Source of the DNA: Rhodoglobus sp.
Lineage (GTDB): Bacteria; Actinomycetota; Actinomycetes; Actinomycetales; Microbacteriaceae
Length of the DNA: 64,000 bases
Reading direction: 5' to 3'
Assembly: GCA_025463515.1 (NCBI GenBank)
Contig: JAODAQ010000035.1
Coordinates: forward strand, 62,001 to 126,000
The notes below the pieces were generated by a model. The model was not told the origin of the DNA and ran no database searches. It worked only from the letters and a program-made list of their open reading frames with translations. Within the stretch, counting starts at the first letter, position 1; every line of letters starts with the position of its first letter. A program made the translations under genes and the position numbers. Positions 26,545-36,203 of the stretch are shown in pieces.

Positions 26545-29144
26545 GGTTCACGGTCAACGGTGCCCCGATCGAGACGACTCCGCGGGCCGGGCAGGTGCTG
26601 CGCACGCTGCTGCGCGAGAACGAGCACTACGAGGTGAAGAAGGGCTGCGACGCGGGCGACTGCGGCGCGTGCACGGTGCTGCTCGACGGCGGGCCCGTGC
26701 ACTCCTGCATCTACCCCGCGCACCGGCTCGAGGGCGCGTCGATCACGACGGCCTCCGGGCTCGGGACCGCCGAGCACCCGCACGCGGTGCAGCAGGCCTT
26801 CGTCGACGCGGGCGGCTTCCAGTGCGGGTTCTGCACCGCGGGGATGGTGGTGACCGCGTCCACCTTCGAGTCGACGGACGACCTCCCCCGCCTGCTGAAG
26901 GGCAACCTGTGCCGCTGCACCGGCTACCGCTCGATCGGCGACGCGATCTGCGGCGTGCACAACACCGAGCGGGCGGCCGCCGGGGATGCCGCGGGCCGCT
27001 CGATCGCCCCGCCCGCCGCCCTGCGCGTGGTGACCGGGACGGAGCCGTACACGCTCGACTTCACCACCACCGCGCTGCTGCACGTGGCCGTGCTCGGGTC
27101 GCCGCACCCGCATGCGCGCATCCTCTCTATCGATGCGTCCGCGGCCCTGGCGATAGAGGGCGTGCACGCCGTGCTCACGCACCTCGACTCCCCCGACGTG
27201 CTGTTCTCGACCGGCCGCCACGAGAACCGCGAGGACGACCCGGACGACTCGCGGGTGTTCGACCCGGTGCTGCGGTTCCGCGGGCAGCGGGTGGCGGCCG
27301 TCGTTGCAGACACCGTCGGCGTCGCGCAGCTCGCGCTGCGGGAGATCGTCGTCGAGTACGAGGAGCTGCCGGCGGTGTTCGACCCCGAGCTCGCGCGGCA
27401 GCCCGGCGCCCCGCTCGTGCACGGGGACAAGGGGCCCGCGTCGCGGATCTCCTCGCCCGAGCGCAACACGGTGGCGGAACTGCACGGCGAGATAGGCGAC
27501 GTCAGCGGCGCCATCGCTGCGGCGGCGGCCGAGGGCGGGGGCGCCGTCTTCTCCGGAGTGTGGCAGACGCAGCGGGTGAGTCACGCCGCCCTCGAGACCC
27601 ACGCCGCGCGGGGCTGGATCGACGGCGACGGGCGCCTGGTCATCCGCACCTCGAGCCAGGTTCCGTTCCTCGTGCGGGACGAGCTCGCCCACATCTTCGC
27701 GCTCGATCCCGGGCGGGTGCGGGTGTTCACGGCACGCGTCGGCGGCGGCTTCGGCGGCAAGCAGGAGCTGCTCACGGAGGACCTCGTAACGCTCGCCGTG
27801 CTGAAGACCGGCCGCGCGGTGCAGTACGAGTTCACCCGCGAGGACGAGTTCACCATCTCCCCCACGCGCCACCCGATGCGGGTCGCGGTCACGGTTGCCG
27901 CGACATCCGACGGGGTACTGACAGCCCTTGCCGTCGACCAGCTCATGGACACGGGCGCCTACGGCAACCACGCGATCGGCGTGATGTTCCACTCGATCCA
28001 CGAGTCGGTCGAGGTGTACCGCTGCGCGAACAAGCGGGTCGACGCTCAGTCCGTGTACACGAACAACCTGCCGTCGGGAGCGTTCCGCGGGTACGGACTG
28101 GGCCAGGTGATCTTCGCGATCGAGTCTGCGATGGACGAGCTCGCGCGTTCTCTGGGCATCGACCCGTTCGAGTTCCGGCGCCGCAACGTGATCGTGCCGG
28201 GCGACGACTTCGTGGTGACCTCGGTCGACGAGCAGAGCGACCTCTCGATGGTCAGCTACGGGCTCGACCAGTGCCTCGACCTCGCGGAGGGTGCGCTCGA
28301 CCGCTCGCTCGTCGGCCCGGCCGGCTGGCCCGTCGGCACCGGAATGGCCCTCGCGATGATCGCGACCATCGCGCCGCGCGGCCACTACGCCACGGCATCG
28401 GTGACGGTGCTCGCCGAGGACTCCTACGAGATCGCGGTGGGCACCGCCGAGTTCGGCAACGGCACCACCACGGTGCACGCCCAGCTCGTGGCATCCGCGC
28501 TGGGCACGACAGTCGACCGCATCAGCATCAAGCAGTCAGACACGGATGCCGTCTCCTACGACACCGGAGCATTCGGCTCGGCCGGGGTGGTGGTAGCCGG
28601 CAGGGCGCTGCTCGCGGCCGCCCTGCAGCTGCGCGGCCTCATCGCGACGCAGGGGCCGCGTCCCGGGCTCACCGCCACCGCCTCTCACGACGGATCGCCG
28701 CGCTCCGTCTCCTTCAACGTGCACGCGTTCCGGGTCGCCGTGAACCCCGCGACTGGCGAGGTGCGCATCCTGCAGTCGATCCAGGCCGCCGACGCCGGCT
28801 ACGTGCTCAACCCGGAGCAGCTGCGCGGGCAGATCGAGGGCGGCACGGCGCAGGCGATCGGCACGGCGCTGTACGAGGAGATGATCCTCGACGGCTCGGG
28901 CCGCGTGCTGACCACGGCGTTCCGCAACTACCACGTGCCGCAGTTCGCAGACGTCCCGGTCACCGAGGTCCTGTTCGCGGACACCTCGGACGCCCTCGGC
29001 CCGCTCGGCGCGAAGTCGATGAGCGAGGCGCCGTACAACCCCGTCGCGCCGGCCCTCGCGAACGCGATCCGCGACGCCCTGGGCGTGCGGCCCCACGAGC
29101 TGCCGATGTCCCGCGACCGGCTGTGGCGGCTCACCGCCGGTTGA
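26541..29144 (+). CDS. molybdenum hydroxylase, fused [2Fe-2S] and molybdopterin subunits (xanthine dehydrogenase type)
   Basis: An 867-residue fusion. Residues 1-150 carry two [2Fe-2S] clusters: C36, C41, C44 and C56 (plant type), and C95, C98, C124 and C126. The rest is the molybdenum domain, with GGGFGGKQE, FRGYGLGQ and GAKSMSEAP holding the catalytic glutamate. These enzymes hydroxylate purines, N-heterocycles or aldehydes; the nearby allantoinase and deaminase-like genes favour a purine or related heterocycle, but it could be another substrate. The small and large subunits are usually separate genes. The end of the gene lies inside a tandemly duplicated repeat. Confidence 0.9.
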   Translation: MRFTVNGAPIETTPRAGQVLRTLLRENEHYEVKKGCDAGDCGACTVLLDGGPVHSCIYPAHRLEGASITTASGLGTAEHPHAVQQAFVDAGGFQCGFCTAGMVVTASTFESTDDLPRLLKGNLCRCTGYRSIGDAICGVHNTERAAAGDAAGRSIAPPAALRVVTGTEPYTLDFTTTALLHVAVLGSPHPHARILSIDASAALAIEGVHAVLTHLDSPDVLFSTGRHENREDDPDDSRVFDPVLRFRGQRVAAVVADTVGVAQLALREIVVEYEELPAVFDPELARQPGAPLVHGDKGPASRISSPERNTVAELHGEIGDVSGAIAAAAAEGGGAVFSGVWQTQRVSHAALETHAARGWIDGDGRLVIRTSSQVPFLVRDELAHIFALDPGRVRVFTARVGGGFGGKQELLTEDLVTLAVLKTGRAVQYEFTREDEFTISPTRHPMRVAVTVAATSDGVLTALAVDQLMDTGAYGNHAIGVMFHSIHESVEVYRCANKRVDAQSVYTNNLPSGAFRGYGLGQVIFAIESAMDELARSLGIDPFEFRRRNVIVPGDDFVVTSVDEQSDLSMVSYGLDQCLDLAEGALDRSLVGPAGWPVGTGMALAMIATIAPRGHYATASVTVLAEDSYEIAVGTAEFGNGTTTVHAQLVASALGTTVDRISIKQSDTDAVSYDTGAFGSAGVVVAGRALLAAALQLRGLIATQGPRPGLTATASHDGSPRSVSFNVHAFRVAVNPATGEVRILQSIQAADAGYVLNPEQLRGQIEGGTAQAIGTALYEEMILDGSGRVLTTAFRNYHVPQFADVPVTEVLFADTSDALGPLGAKSMSEAPYNPVAPALANAIRDALGVRPHELPMSRDRLWRLTAG

Positions 29145-29230
29145 GTAGCGCCCTCCAGGGCGCGTATCGAAACCGGTTGCTCACCGCGGGTTGAGTAGCG
29201 CCCTCCAGGGCGCGTATCGAAACCGGTTGC
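29131..29230. repeat. 50-bp tandem duplication including a repeat arm and a gene end
   Basis: 29131-29180 and 29181-29230 are the same 50-bp unit with one difference (GCCGG versus GCGGG). The unit comprises the last codons of the molybdenum-hydroxylase gene plus a complete left arm of the palindromic repeat, so a second, untranslated copy of the gene's tail follows the real stop. Confidence 0.92.
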
Positions 29231-29273
29231 TCGACATCAGGTTTCGATACGGCCGCGGGCGGCCTACTCAACC
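29139..29273. repeat. palindromic intergenic repeat, locus 3 (two left arms, one right arm)
   Basis: Left arms at 29139-29174 and 29189-29224 (identical) and a right arm at 29240-29273. The right arm is identical over 34 bp to those at 52007-52040 and 62758-62791. Located between the convergent molybdenum-hydroxylase and xdhC genes and containing the stop codons of both. Confidence 0.9.
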
Positions 29274-30166
29274 AGCCTGACGCTACGGCGGCCGTGGATC
29301 GCGCCGTCGAGCACCGTGAGCGGCAGCGCCGTGCTGTCCGTGCGCGCCGCGAGGATCTCGGCGAGGATCGAGACCGCGGTCTCCTCAGGGGTGCTCGCGC
29401 CGAGGTCGAGGCCGATCGGCGAGTGCAGCCCGGCGATGCTCTCGCGGCTGAGCCCGCGCTCGAGCAGCGACGCGACCCGGCGGTCGTGGGTGTTTCGCGA
29501 GCCCATCGCGCCCACGTGGGCGACGGGCAGGTCGAGCGCCTGGGCGATCAGCTCCGCGTCGAACCGGGCGTCGTGGCTCAGCACGCAGATCACGGTGCGC
29601 TCGTCGACGGCCGTGGTCGCGAGGTACTCGGTCGGCCACATCACGACGACCTCGGCTGTCGGGAACCGCACGGATGTCGCGAACAGCGGCCGGGGGTCGC
29701 ACACCGTCACGCGGTACCCGAGTACGGCCGCGGCCTTCGCGAGGGCCGCGGAGAACTCCATGGCGCCGAAGATGATCATCCGCCGCTCGACGGGCGCCCG
29801 GTCGATGTAGCCGCAGACGTCGACATCCGCGCCCTCTCGGAGCGAGACTTCGAGAGCCTCGGTCAGCGGCTGGACGTGAATCGTGATGACGCCCCCGCAG
29901 GTGAGCCCCACCGAGAACGCGGTCTCCTCACTCACGCCGTACTCGACGGTGCGCGCGATGCCGTCCTCGGCGACGAGCTCGCACGTGTCCACGACCGCGC
30001 CCTCGACGCAGCCGCCGGCGATGCTGCCGATGACGGACTCGCCGTCCCACGCCATCGACGTGCCGACGGTGCGCGGCGCGCTCCCGTCGATCGAGATCGC
30101 CGTGGCCACCACCAGCGTGCGGCCCGCGTCGACGGCCGCGAGGATGCGGTCAGCGATCTCGTGCAT
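29264..30166 (-). CDS. xdhC: XdhC/CoxI-family molybdenum-cofactor maturation protein
   Basis: A 300-residue XdhC protein; in relatives it binds molybdopterin cofactor, promotes its sulfuration and delivers it to xanthine-dehydrogenase-type enzymes. The N-terminal XdhC/CoxI segment shows GSAPRTVGTSMAW and GSIAGGCVEGAV with its conserved cysteine. The C-terminal Rossmann-like domain shows VGAMGSRNTHDRR and LHSPIGLDLGASTPEE. It converges on the hydroxylase genes it presumably serves, and could share the transcript of the upstream lactonase (47-nt gap). Its last residues LVE and stop come from the repeat arm. Confidence 0.93.
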   Translation of the reverse strand: MHEIADRILAAVDAGRTLVVATAISIDGSAPRTVGTSMAWDGESVIGSIAGGCVEGAVVDTCELVAEDGIARTVEYGVSEETAFSVGLTCGGVITIHVQPLTEALEVSLREGADVDVCGYIDRAPVERRMIIFGAMEFSAALAKAAAVLGYRVTVCDPRPLFATSVRFPTAEVVVMWPTEYLATTAVDERTVICVLSHDARFDAELIAQALDLPVAHVGAMGSRNTHDRRVASLLERGLSRESIAGLHSPIGLDLGASTPEETAVSILAEILAARTDSTALPLTVLDGAIHGRRSVRLVE

Positions 30167-30213
30167 GGCTACAGCGTTGCACAGGCGCGTTTCGACGGCA
30201 TTACGGCAGCACG

Positions 30214-31242
30214 CTAGTCCTCGGCGATGACCAGGCACACCGGTGTCGGCACGGGCGCCTCGTCGCGGAACGCCAGGCGCCCGTGCCCGTTGCGGGCGAA
30301 CGTGACCACGGTGTCGGAGTCCTGGTTCGCGACGTGCAGGAGGGACTCGTCCGGCGAGAGGGTGAAGTCGCGCGGGGTCCGGCCGCGCGTCGGCTCGAAC
30401 TGGAGCGGCTCGAGCGCGCCGTCCCACGAGAAGACCGCGATACTGTCGTGCCCGCGGTTGCCCGCGTACACCGTTCTGCCGTCCCGTGCCACCGCGATCG
30501 CGCTCGCGAAGGTCGGCCCCTCGGCGTCGGCGGGAACGGTCGAGACAACGGATTCCACGGCGAACGACGCACCGGTGCGCACGAGTACCGCGATGGTGCT
30601 GGCGAGCTCGTTCACGACGAACAGGTGCTCGCCGTCGGAATGCAGAACCGCGTGCCGCGGGCCGGAGCCGGGCGGCAGCGCGACGCGGTCCTCCTCCGTG
30701 AGCCTGCCCTCGCCGTCGAGGGAGTAGCCCACCAGGGCGTCCGTCCCGAGGTCGGGGACCAGCATCCGGCCGGTCACCGGATCGAAGTAGGCCTGGTGCG
30801 GATGCGGCCCCGCCTGCCTGACCGGGTGCACGCTCGAGCCGACGTGGCTCACGAGGTGCGTCATCCGGCCCAGGAGCCCGTCGGCGCGCAGCGCGAACAC
30901 GGCCAGCGAGCCGTCGGCGTAGTTCGCGACCACGAGGAAGCGCCCGGACGGGTCGACCGCGAGGTGGGCGGGCTCGTACCCGCCGGATGCCACGACCTGC
31001 TCGAGGAGCAACGAGCCCCCGTGTCGCGAGAACACGGCCACCTGGCCCGGCTCGCCGCTGCCCGCCTCGATGACCGAGTAGACGTGCGTGCCCGCCGGCG
31101 AGAGCGCGAGCCACGACGGGCTGCGGACGGCCACCGTGCGAGGGTCTCGGATCGCGCCGTCGTAGTCCGCGACCACGATGCCGCCGGCCCGGCCCAGTAC
31201 GTGCGGATGCGGCTCGGTGTAGGTGCCGATGAAGAGGGTCAC
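30214..31242 (-). CDS. lactonase, 6-phosphogluconolactonase-like beta-propeller family
   Basis: A 342-residue seven-bladed beta-propeller lactonase (PF10282 type). Repeats of the form [34 protein letters not shown] and [21 protein letters not shown] are visible, and the N-terminus LFIGTYTE is typical. It would hydrolyse a sugar lactone, presumably one made by a Gfo/Idh/MocA dehydrogenase of this operon. Start GTG 31242 overlaps the manD stop (GTGA). Last gene of a chain of six coupled genes. Confidence 0.88.
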   Translation of the reverse strand: MTLFIGTYTEPHPHVLGRAGGIVVADYDGAIRDPRTVAVRSPSWLALSPAGTHVYSVIEAGSGEPGQVAVFSRHGGSLLLEQVVASGGYEPAHLAVDPSGRFLVVANYADGSLAVFALRADGLLGRMTHLVSHVGSSVHPVRQAGPHPHQAYFDPVTGRMLVPDLGTDALVGYSLDGEGRLTEEDRVALPPGSGPRHAVLHSDGEHLFVVNELASTIAVLVRTGASFAVESVVSTVPADAEGPTFASAIAVARDGRTVYAGNRGHDSIAVFSWDGALEPLQFEPTRGRTPRDFTLSPDESLLHVANQDSDTVVTFARNGHGRLAFRDEAPVPTPVCLVIAED

Positions 31243-32477
31243 CAGTCGTGCACGGTGCCGTCGGCGAGGCGGTTGTAGGGCAGGTAGGCCTGCTCGTACG
31301 GGTACTTGCCCGCCTCGTCGAGGTTGAGCTCGACACCGAGCCCGGGCTTGTCGCCCGGGTGCAGCATCCCGTCGACGAAGGTGAAGGACTGCTCGAACGT
31401 GGCATCCGTCTTCGCACCGTGCTTCATGTACTCCTGGATGCCGAAGTTGTGGATGGCGAGCCCGAGGTGCATCGCTGCGGCCATCCCGACCGGCGAGATG
31501 TCGGTCGGACCGTGCATTCCCGATTTGATCTGGTACTGGGAGGCGTAGTCGAGGGTCTTCTTGAGGTGGGTGATCCCGCCCATGTGGGTGACCGCTCCGC
31601 GCACGTAGTCGATGAGCTGCTCGCGGATGATCTGCTGGTAGTCCCACACCGTGTTGAAGATCTCGCCGATGGCCAGCGGGGTCGTCGTGTGCTGCCGCAC
31701 GAGGCGCAGCGCCTCGGGGTTCTCGGCCGGGGTGACATCCTCGAGCCAGAACAGGTCGTAGGGCTCGAGCGACTTGCCCAGCTTCGCGGCCTGGATCGGC
31801 GTCATGCGGTGATGGCCGTCGTGGAGCAGCGGGACCTCGGGGCCGAACTCGTTGCGCACGGCCTCGAACACCGTCGGGATGTGCCGCAGGTAGGAGCGCG
31901 TGTCCCAGTCCTCCTCCGCGGGGACGGCGCCGCGCTGCGCGGGCTCGTGGTCGTAGCGCACGCCGGCATTGGCCTCGAAGGTCGCGTTCGAGGCGATGCC
32001 GTAGATCGACTTCAGGCCGGGCACGGCCGACTGGATGCGGATCGCCCGGTAGCCCTCGGCCTGGTGGTGGCGCACGCTGTCGAAGAGCTCCTCGTTGTCG
32101 CGGCCCGACGCGTGCCCGTAGGTCAGCAGGCCGGTGCGGGATGCTCCGCCGAGCAGCTGGTACACGGGCATCCCCGCCGCCTTGCCCTTGATGTCCCAGA
32201 GAGCCATGTCGACCGCCGCGATCGCGGCCATGGTGATCGGGCCGCGGCGCCAGTAGGCCGACCGGTAGAGGAACTGCCAGGTGTCCTCGATGCGGCTCGC
32301 GTCCCTGCCCACGAGCAGCTGCACGACGTGGTCGCGGAGGTAGCTCACGACGGCGAGCTCCCGCCCGTTGACCGTCGCGTCCCCGAGGCCGACGAGGCCG
32401 TCGTCGGTCTCCAGCCGGAGGGTGACGAAGTTGCGGTCGGGACTCGTGACGACGACGTCGGCCTTCTGGATGATCAT
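31239..32477 (-). CDS. manD: D-mannonate dehydratase, enolase superfamily
   Basis: Dehydrates D-mannonate to 2-keto-3-deoxygluconate; 412 residues, typical of ManD/RspA. Visible marks are the N-terminal [13 protein letters not shown], metal-ligand segments [21 protein letters not shown] and [12 protein letters not shown], and [11 protein letters not shown]. Some relatives are slow or act on gluconate, but the partner genes uxaC and uxuB-like support the mannonate role. AAGGAG precedes the ATG. It overlaps both neighbours by 4 nt. It replaces UxuA, the unrelated dehydratase used by enteric bacteria. Confidence 0.92.
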   Translation of the reverse strand: MIIQKADVVVTSPDRNFVTLRLETDDGLVGLGDATVNGRELAVVSYLRDHVVQLLVGRDASRIEDTWQFLYRSAYWRRGPITMAAIAAVDMALWDIKGKAAGMPVYQLLGGASRTGLLTYGHASGRDNEELFDSVRHHQAEGYRAIRIQSAVPGLKSIYGIASNATFEANAGVRYDHEPAQRGAVPAEEDWDTRSYLRHIPTVFEAVRNEFGPEVPLLHDGHHRMTPIQAAKLGKSLEPYDLFWLEDVTPAENPEALRLVRQHTTTPLAIGEIFNTVWDYQQIIREQLIDYVRGAVTHMGGITHLKKTLDYASQYQIKSGMHGPTDISPVGMAAAMHLGLAIHNFGIQEYMKHGAKTDATFEQSFTFVDGMLHPGDKPGLGVELNLDEAGKYPYEQAYLPYNRLADGTVHDW

Positions 32478-33805
32478 GGCTGCTCCTTGTGCATGGCCGA
32501 GAGTTCGGCGGTGATGGTGGTGGTGAAGGCGAGGTCGTCCGCGAGGTCCGGATCGAGGATCCGGACGAGGGCGCGCACGTCTCCCGCCGCGCGCGCGATG
32601 GCGGGCGACTCGGAGTCGGCGCCGTACCCGCCCCTGCGGATCGCCGCGACCCAGGCCGCGATCGGGGTCGCGGCACCACGGGCATCCCGGCCGGCGGAGC
32701 GCTCTGCCCGCGCGGTCGGAACCACGCGCAGCCGCAGCTTGGTCGCGCCGTCGAGGCCGATCTGCGCGAGCTCGTGCCGGATACGGGGGTTCTCGAAGCG
32801 CCGCAGTAGCGCGGCACAGTACTCGTCGAGCCCGAGGGACTCGTCCGCGAGGGTGCGGCGCGCCTCGGCCCAGAAGTCGAGCACGGCGCCGCGGCACACC
32901 GGGTCGGCGATCGCGTCGGAAACCACGTCGAGTCCGCGCACCGAGCCCAGGTAGGCGAGCAGCGAGTGCGCGCCGTTGAGCAGCCACAGCTTGCGGTGCT
33001 CGAAGGGCGTGATGTCGTCGACGAACCGCGCCCCCGCCGCCTCCCACGCAGGCCGCCCGACGGGGAACGCCCCGCTCAGGATCCAGTCGCTGAACGGCTC
33101 GGTGACGACCGGGGCGGCGTCCGTCCAGGGCCCCAGCCGGCCCGCCGCCTCGCGATCGGCGGGGCTGAGGCGCGGCGTGATGCGGTCGACGCTCGTGGAG
33201 ACGAACGAGACGTTCTCGCCGATCCACTCCGCGAGGGCGGCATCCCTCCGCTCGGCGAGCGCGAGCAGGCCCGCGCGCACGAGGGCGCCGTTGGCGGGGA
33301 GGTTGTCGCACGGGACGACGGCGATCGGCGCACCGGTCGCGCGCCGGGCGTCCAGTGCGAGCGCGAGGCGGCCCAGAGCGGAGCGCGGCGGCTCGCCGGC
33401 CAGGTCCGCGGCCATGACGGGATCAGCGGCATCCGGCAGGCCGTCGGGCAGCAGCCGGTAGCCGGCCTCCGTGATCGTGAGCGTGACGAGCGCCGTGCTC
33501 TCTGCAGCCACGAGCTCGATGAGCCGGTCCGTCCGCGCGCCGTCGACCGCCTCGACGATGCTCGCGACGATGCCGGTGCGGTCCGACTCGCTGTCGCGCT
33601 CGACGAGCGTGTACAGGCCGTCCTGGCGGGCGAGGGCCTCGGCGGCCTCCGGGCTCCGGCCGCTGAAGGCGGCGATGCCCCAGTCGTCGCTGACGGCTGC
33701 GGTGTACCAGGCCTGGTGCGCGCGGTGGAACGCTCCGAGACCGAGGTGCACGGCCCGGACGGGAGCGGCCTGCAGGCCCGCGGCGGCGCGCGACAGGGCG
33801 GTCAC
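32474..33805 (-). CDS. uxuB: D-mannonate oxidoreductase / fructuronate reductase (mannitol dehydrogenase family)
   Basis: NAD-dependent reduction of D-fructuronate to D-mannonate. A 443-residue member of the polyol-specific long-chain dehydrogenases: N-terminal [15 protein letters not shown] (NAD-binding domain) and [16 protein letters not shown], with the catalytic lysine-asparagine-histidine arrangement. Neighbours UxaC and ManD supply the steps before and after, so fructuronate is the probable substrate; mannitol or altronate are alternatives from the same family. GTG start 33805 overlaps the uxaC stop. Confidence 0.85.
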   Translation of the reverse strand: MTALSRAAAGLQAAPVRAVHLGLGAFHRAHQAWYTAAVSDDWGIAAFSGRSPEAAEALARQDGLYTLVERDSESDRTGIVASIVEAVDGARTDRLIELVAAESTALVTLTITEAGYRLLPDGLPDAADPVMAADLAGEPPRSALGRLALALDARRATGAPIAVVPCDNLPANGALVRAGLLALAERRDAALAEWIGENVSFVSTSVDRITPRLSPADREAAGRLGPWTDAAPVVTEPFSDWILSGAFPVGRPAWEAAGARFVDDITPFEHRKLWLLNGAHSLLAYLGSVRGLDVVSDAIADPVCRGAVLDFWAEARRTLADESLGLDEYCAALLRRFENPRIRHELAQIGLDGATKLRLRVVPTARAERSAGRDARGAATPIAAWVAAIRRGGYGADSESPAIARAAGDVRALVRILDPDLADDLAFTTTITAELSAMHKEQP

Positions 33806-35166
33806 AGCTTGAACGCCCGCCTCGGGATCGCGCCGACCAGGTCGATCGCGACCCGGGATGCCTCGGCCACGGTCATCCGGCCCTCGACGACCTGGCGCGC
33901 GAGGAAGCCCGAGTCCACGCGGCGCGAGACGGCGTGCCGGGCCGCGACCGACATGAAGGCCCTGGTGTCGTCGATGAAACCGGAGCCGCGGTAGAAGCCC
34001 GCGGTCTCGGTGGTCGCGGAGCGGAAGCGCGCGATCGAGTCGGGAGCGTCGAGGAACCACCACGGGGCGCCGATGAACACCGACGGGTAGAAGCCCGCGA
34101 GGGGGGCGAGCTCGCGCGACCACACCGACTCGTCGATCGCGAAGAGCACGAGGTGGAAGTCCTTCGCGGTGCCGAAGCGCTCGAGCAGGGGGCGCAGATT
34201 CTCGGTGAACGAGGTCGCCACGGGGATGTCGTGCCCGGTGTCGGGGCCGAAGTGCGCCAGTGTCTGGCGGTGGTGATTGCGCTGCACCCCCGCGTGCACG
34301 GTCATGACGAGGCCGTCGTCGACCGACATCCTGGCCGATTCGAAGAGCATGTGCGCCCGGAACAGCGCTGCCTCCGCCGCGTCGAGGCGGCCGGCCCGCG
34401 CGCGCTCGAAGAGCGACTGGGCCGTGCCCGGATCCAGCTCGACGGTCACGGCGTGCTCGACGCCGTGGTCTGCCGAGACGGCCCCGTGCTCGATGAAGTG
34501 GGCGCGCCGCGCGCGCAGGGCGTCGAGGTACCCGGCATGGTCGGAGGCGCCGAGGCGCTCGATCCGGTCGGACCAGCCCGGCGCGGCCGGATCCAGGTAG
34601 GCATCGGGCCGGAAGGTCGGGATGACCCTGCCGCCGAAGGCCGGGTCATCCCGGAGTGCGTCGTGCACGCCGAGGTCGTCGAGCGGGTCGTCCGTGGTGG
34701 CGAGCACCTCGATCGCGAAGGACTCGAAGAGCGCCCGCGGCCTCAGGCGCGGCTGGGCCAGTGCCTCGACCAGGCCGTCGAACAGGTCGGGCGTGGGGGC
34801 GGCCCGCACTCCGAGGACCGCCGCAAGAGTCTCCCGCAGCCAGAAGCCGGACGCGGTGCCGTGGAACCAGTGCCAGTGGTCGCAGAAGACCCGCCAGACC
34901 TCTCGCGGCCGGGCGCTGCCCAGCAGGTCGTCGAGCGGCACCCCCGCGGCGTGGAGGAGCCGGGTGACGTAGTGGTCCGACGACACGAGCAGCCCCGCCG
35001 GATCGGCGTACGGCCGGTCGTCGAGCAGGAGGCGCGGGTCCACATGCCCGTGCGGCGACACGATCGGCGCATCCGCCACCAGGGCGTACAGCTCGCGGGC
35101 GATGCCGCGCGTCCGGTCCTCGGCCGGCAGGAGCCGGTCGGGGTCGAGCGCGTCGTCGGCGCTCAC
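33802..35166 (-). CDS. uxaC: glucuronate (uronate) isomerase
   Basis: Isomerises D-glucuronate to D-fructuronate, or galacturonate to tagaturonate. 454 residues, close to the usual 470. Metal-binding SPHGHVDPRLLL near the N-terminus; HWHWFHGTASGFWL and PTFRPDAYLDP match the family; MTVHAGVQRNH marks the later strand. GTG start 35166 overlaps the preceding dehydrogenase stop (GTGA). With the uxuB-like and manD genes it gives a glucuronate route to 2-keto-3-deoxygluconate; the kinase and aldolase for that product are not in the window. Confidence 0.93.
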   Translation of the reverse strand: MSADDALDPDRLLPAEDRTRGIARELYALVADAPIVSPHGHVDPRLLLDDRPYADPAGLLVSSDHYVTRLLHAAGVPLDDLLGSARPREVWRVFCDHWHWFHGTASGFWLRETLAAVLGVRAAPTPDLFDGLVEALAQPRLRPRALFESFAIEVLATTDDPLDDLGVHDALRDDPAFGGRVIPTFRPDAYLDPAAPGWSDRIERLGASDHAGYLDALRARRAHFIEHGAVSADHGVEHAVTVELDPGTAQSLFERARAGRLDAAEAALFRAHMLFESARMSVDDGLVMTVHAGVQRNHHRQTLAHFGPDTGHDIPVATSFTENLRPLLERFGTAKDFHLVLFAIDESVWSRELAPLAGFYPSVFIGAPWWFLDAPDSIARFRSATTETAGFYRGSGFIDDTRAFMSVAARHAVSRRVDSGFLARQVVEGRMTVAEASRVAIDLVGAIPRRAFKL

Positions 35167-36203
35167 GCGAGCGTGCCGACCCCGCGGCGGATGGCGTCCA
35201 TGGTCGTCATGACCTCGATGGAGAAGTCGAGCGGGTGCAGCGGCGAGTCGGTAAGCCCGTCGGCGATGTGCTGGGCGATCGCCGCGGCCTCCCACGCGAT
35301 GCCGTCGCGGAACTCGAGGCCCGTGTCGTTGACGAAGGACAGGCGCTTGTCGCCCTTGCCCGGCGCGATGAGCTCGAACCCTGCGGGCACCACGAACCAC
35401 GAGTTCACCTCGATGCGGGCATCCGTGCCGTTCACGCTCGCGCGCTCGGGGCTGAAGTGCAGGAGGCTCGTGGTGAGCACGGACTGCGCGCCGCTCTCGA
35501 ACTCGAGCACGGCCGCGGTCTGCGCGTCGACGCCGGTGGACGTGAGCGTGCCGAAGGTCGTCACCCGGTCCGGGGCGCCGAGGAACAGCTGGCTGAACCA
35601 CACCGGGTAGATGCCCAGGTCGAGCAGCGACCCGCCCGCGAGCTCCGGGCTGTAGTTGCGGCCGGCCGGATCCGTCGGCGCGATGGTCGCGAAGTCTGCG
35701 GTGACCAGTCGGATGTCGCCGAGCACCCCGTCCTCGACCAGCTGCAGCATGATGTCGGTCTGCGGGAGGTAGCGCGACCACAGCCCCTCCATGGCGAACA
35801 CCCCCGCGGCCTTGGCTGCGGCCTGGATCTCGCGCGCGTCCTGCGCCGTGACGCCGATCGGCTTCTCCACGAGCACGTGCTTGCCCGCGGCGATCGCCAG
35901 AAGCGCCAGGCGCTTGTGCTCGCTGTGGGGCGAGGCGACGTAGACGATGTCGATCTCGGGGTCCTCGACGAGCTGCGCGTGGTCGCCGTAGGCGCGGGCG
36001 ATGCCGTGCTTCGCCGCGAACTCCTGCGCGCGCTCGAGCGACCGGGAGGCGACAGCCTCCACGCGCTGGTCGGTGTGCGTGTGCAGCGCGTGGGTGAAGT
36101 CCTTCGCGATGTCCCCGGGGGCGAGGATCCCCCAGCGCAGCACCGGCCCGCCTCGCAGCGGGTAGGTCCGCGCTACCGGAAGCGAGCTGGGGAATACGGT
36201 CAT
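35163..36203 (-). CDS. Gfo/Idh/MocA-family oxidoreductase (hexuronate operon)
   Basis: A 346-residue sugar dehydrogenase of the Gfo/Idh/MocA family. The Rossmann region is GILAPGDIAKDFTHAL near residue 25, where the usual GxGxxG is altered to GILAPGDIA as in the trans-dihydrodiol/xylose dehydrogenase branch. EKPIGVTAQDA follows, and LLDLGIYPVWFSQLFLG marks the substrate region. AAGGAG lies 5 nt before the ATG. A product lactone would be opened by the lactonase at the end of the operon. Substrate unknown. Confidence 0.88.
   Translation of the reverse strand: MTVFPSSLPVARTYPLRGGPVLRWGILAPGDIAKDFTHALHTHTDQRVEAVASRSLERAQEFAAKHGIARAYGDHAQLVEDPEIDIVYVASPHSEHKRLALLAIAAGKHVLVEKPIGVTAQDAREIQAAAKAAGVFAMEGLWSRYLPQTDIMLQLVEDGVLGDIRLVTADFATIAPTDPAGRNYSPELAGGSLLDLGIYPVWFSQLFLGAPDRVTTFGTLTSTGVDAQTAAVLEFESGAQSVLTTSLLHFSPERASVNGTDARIEVNSWFVVPAGFELIAPGKGDKRLSFVNDTGLEFRDGIAWEAAAIAQHIADGLTDSPLHPLDFSIEVMTTMDAIRRGVGTLA

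Noticed and set aside
25740-28478. A 912-codon open frame on the minus strand opposite the molybdenum hydroxylase genes
   Set aside because: It mirrors high third-position GC of the real genes, has Arg/His/Gly/Val-rich composition, no known domain, and the opposite strand encodes clear FeS and Mo motifs.
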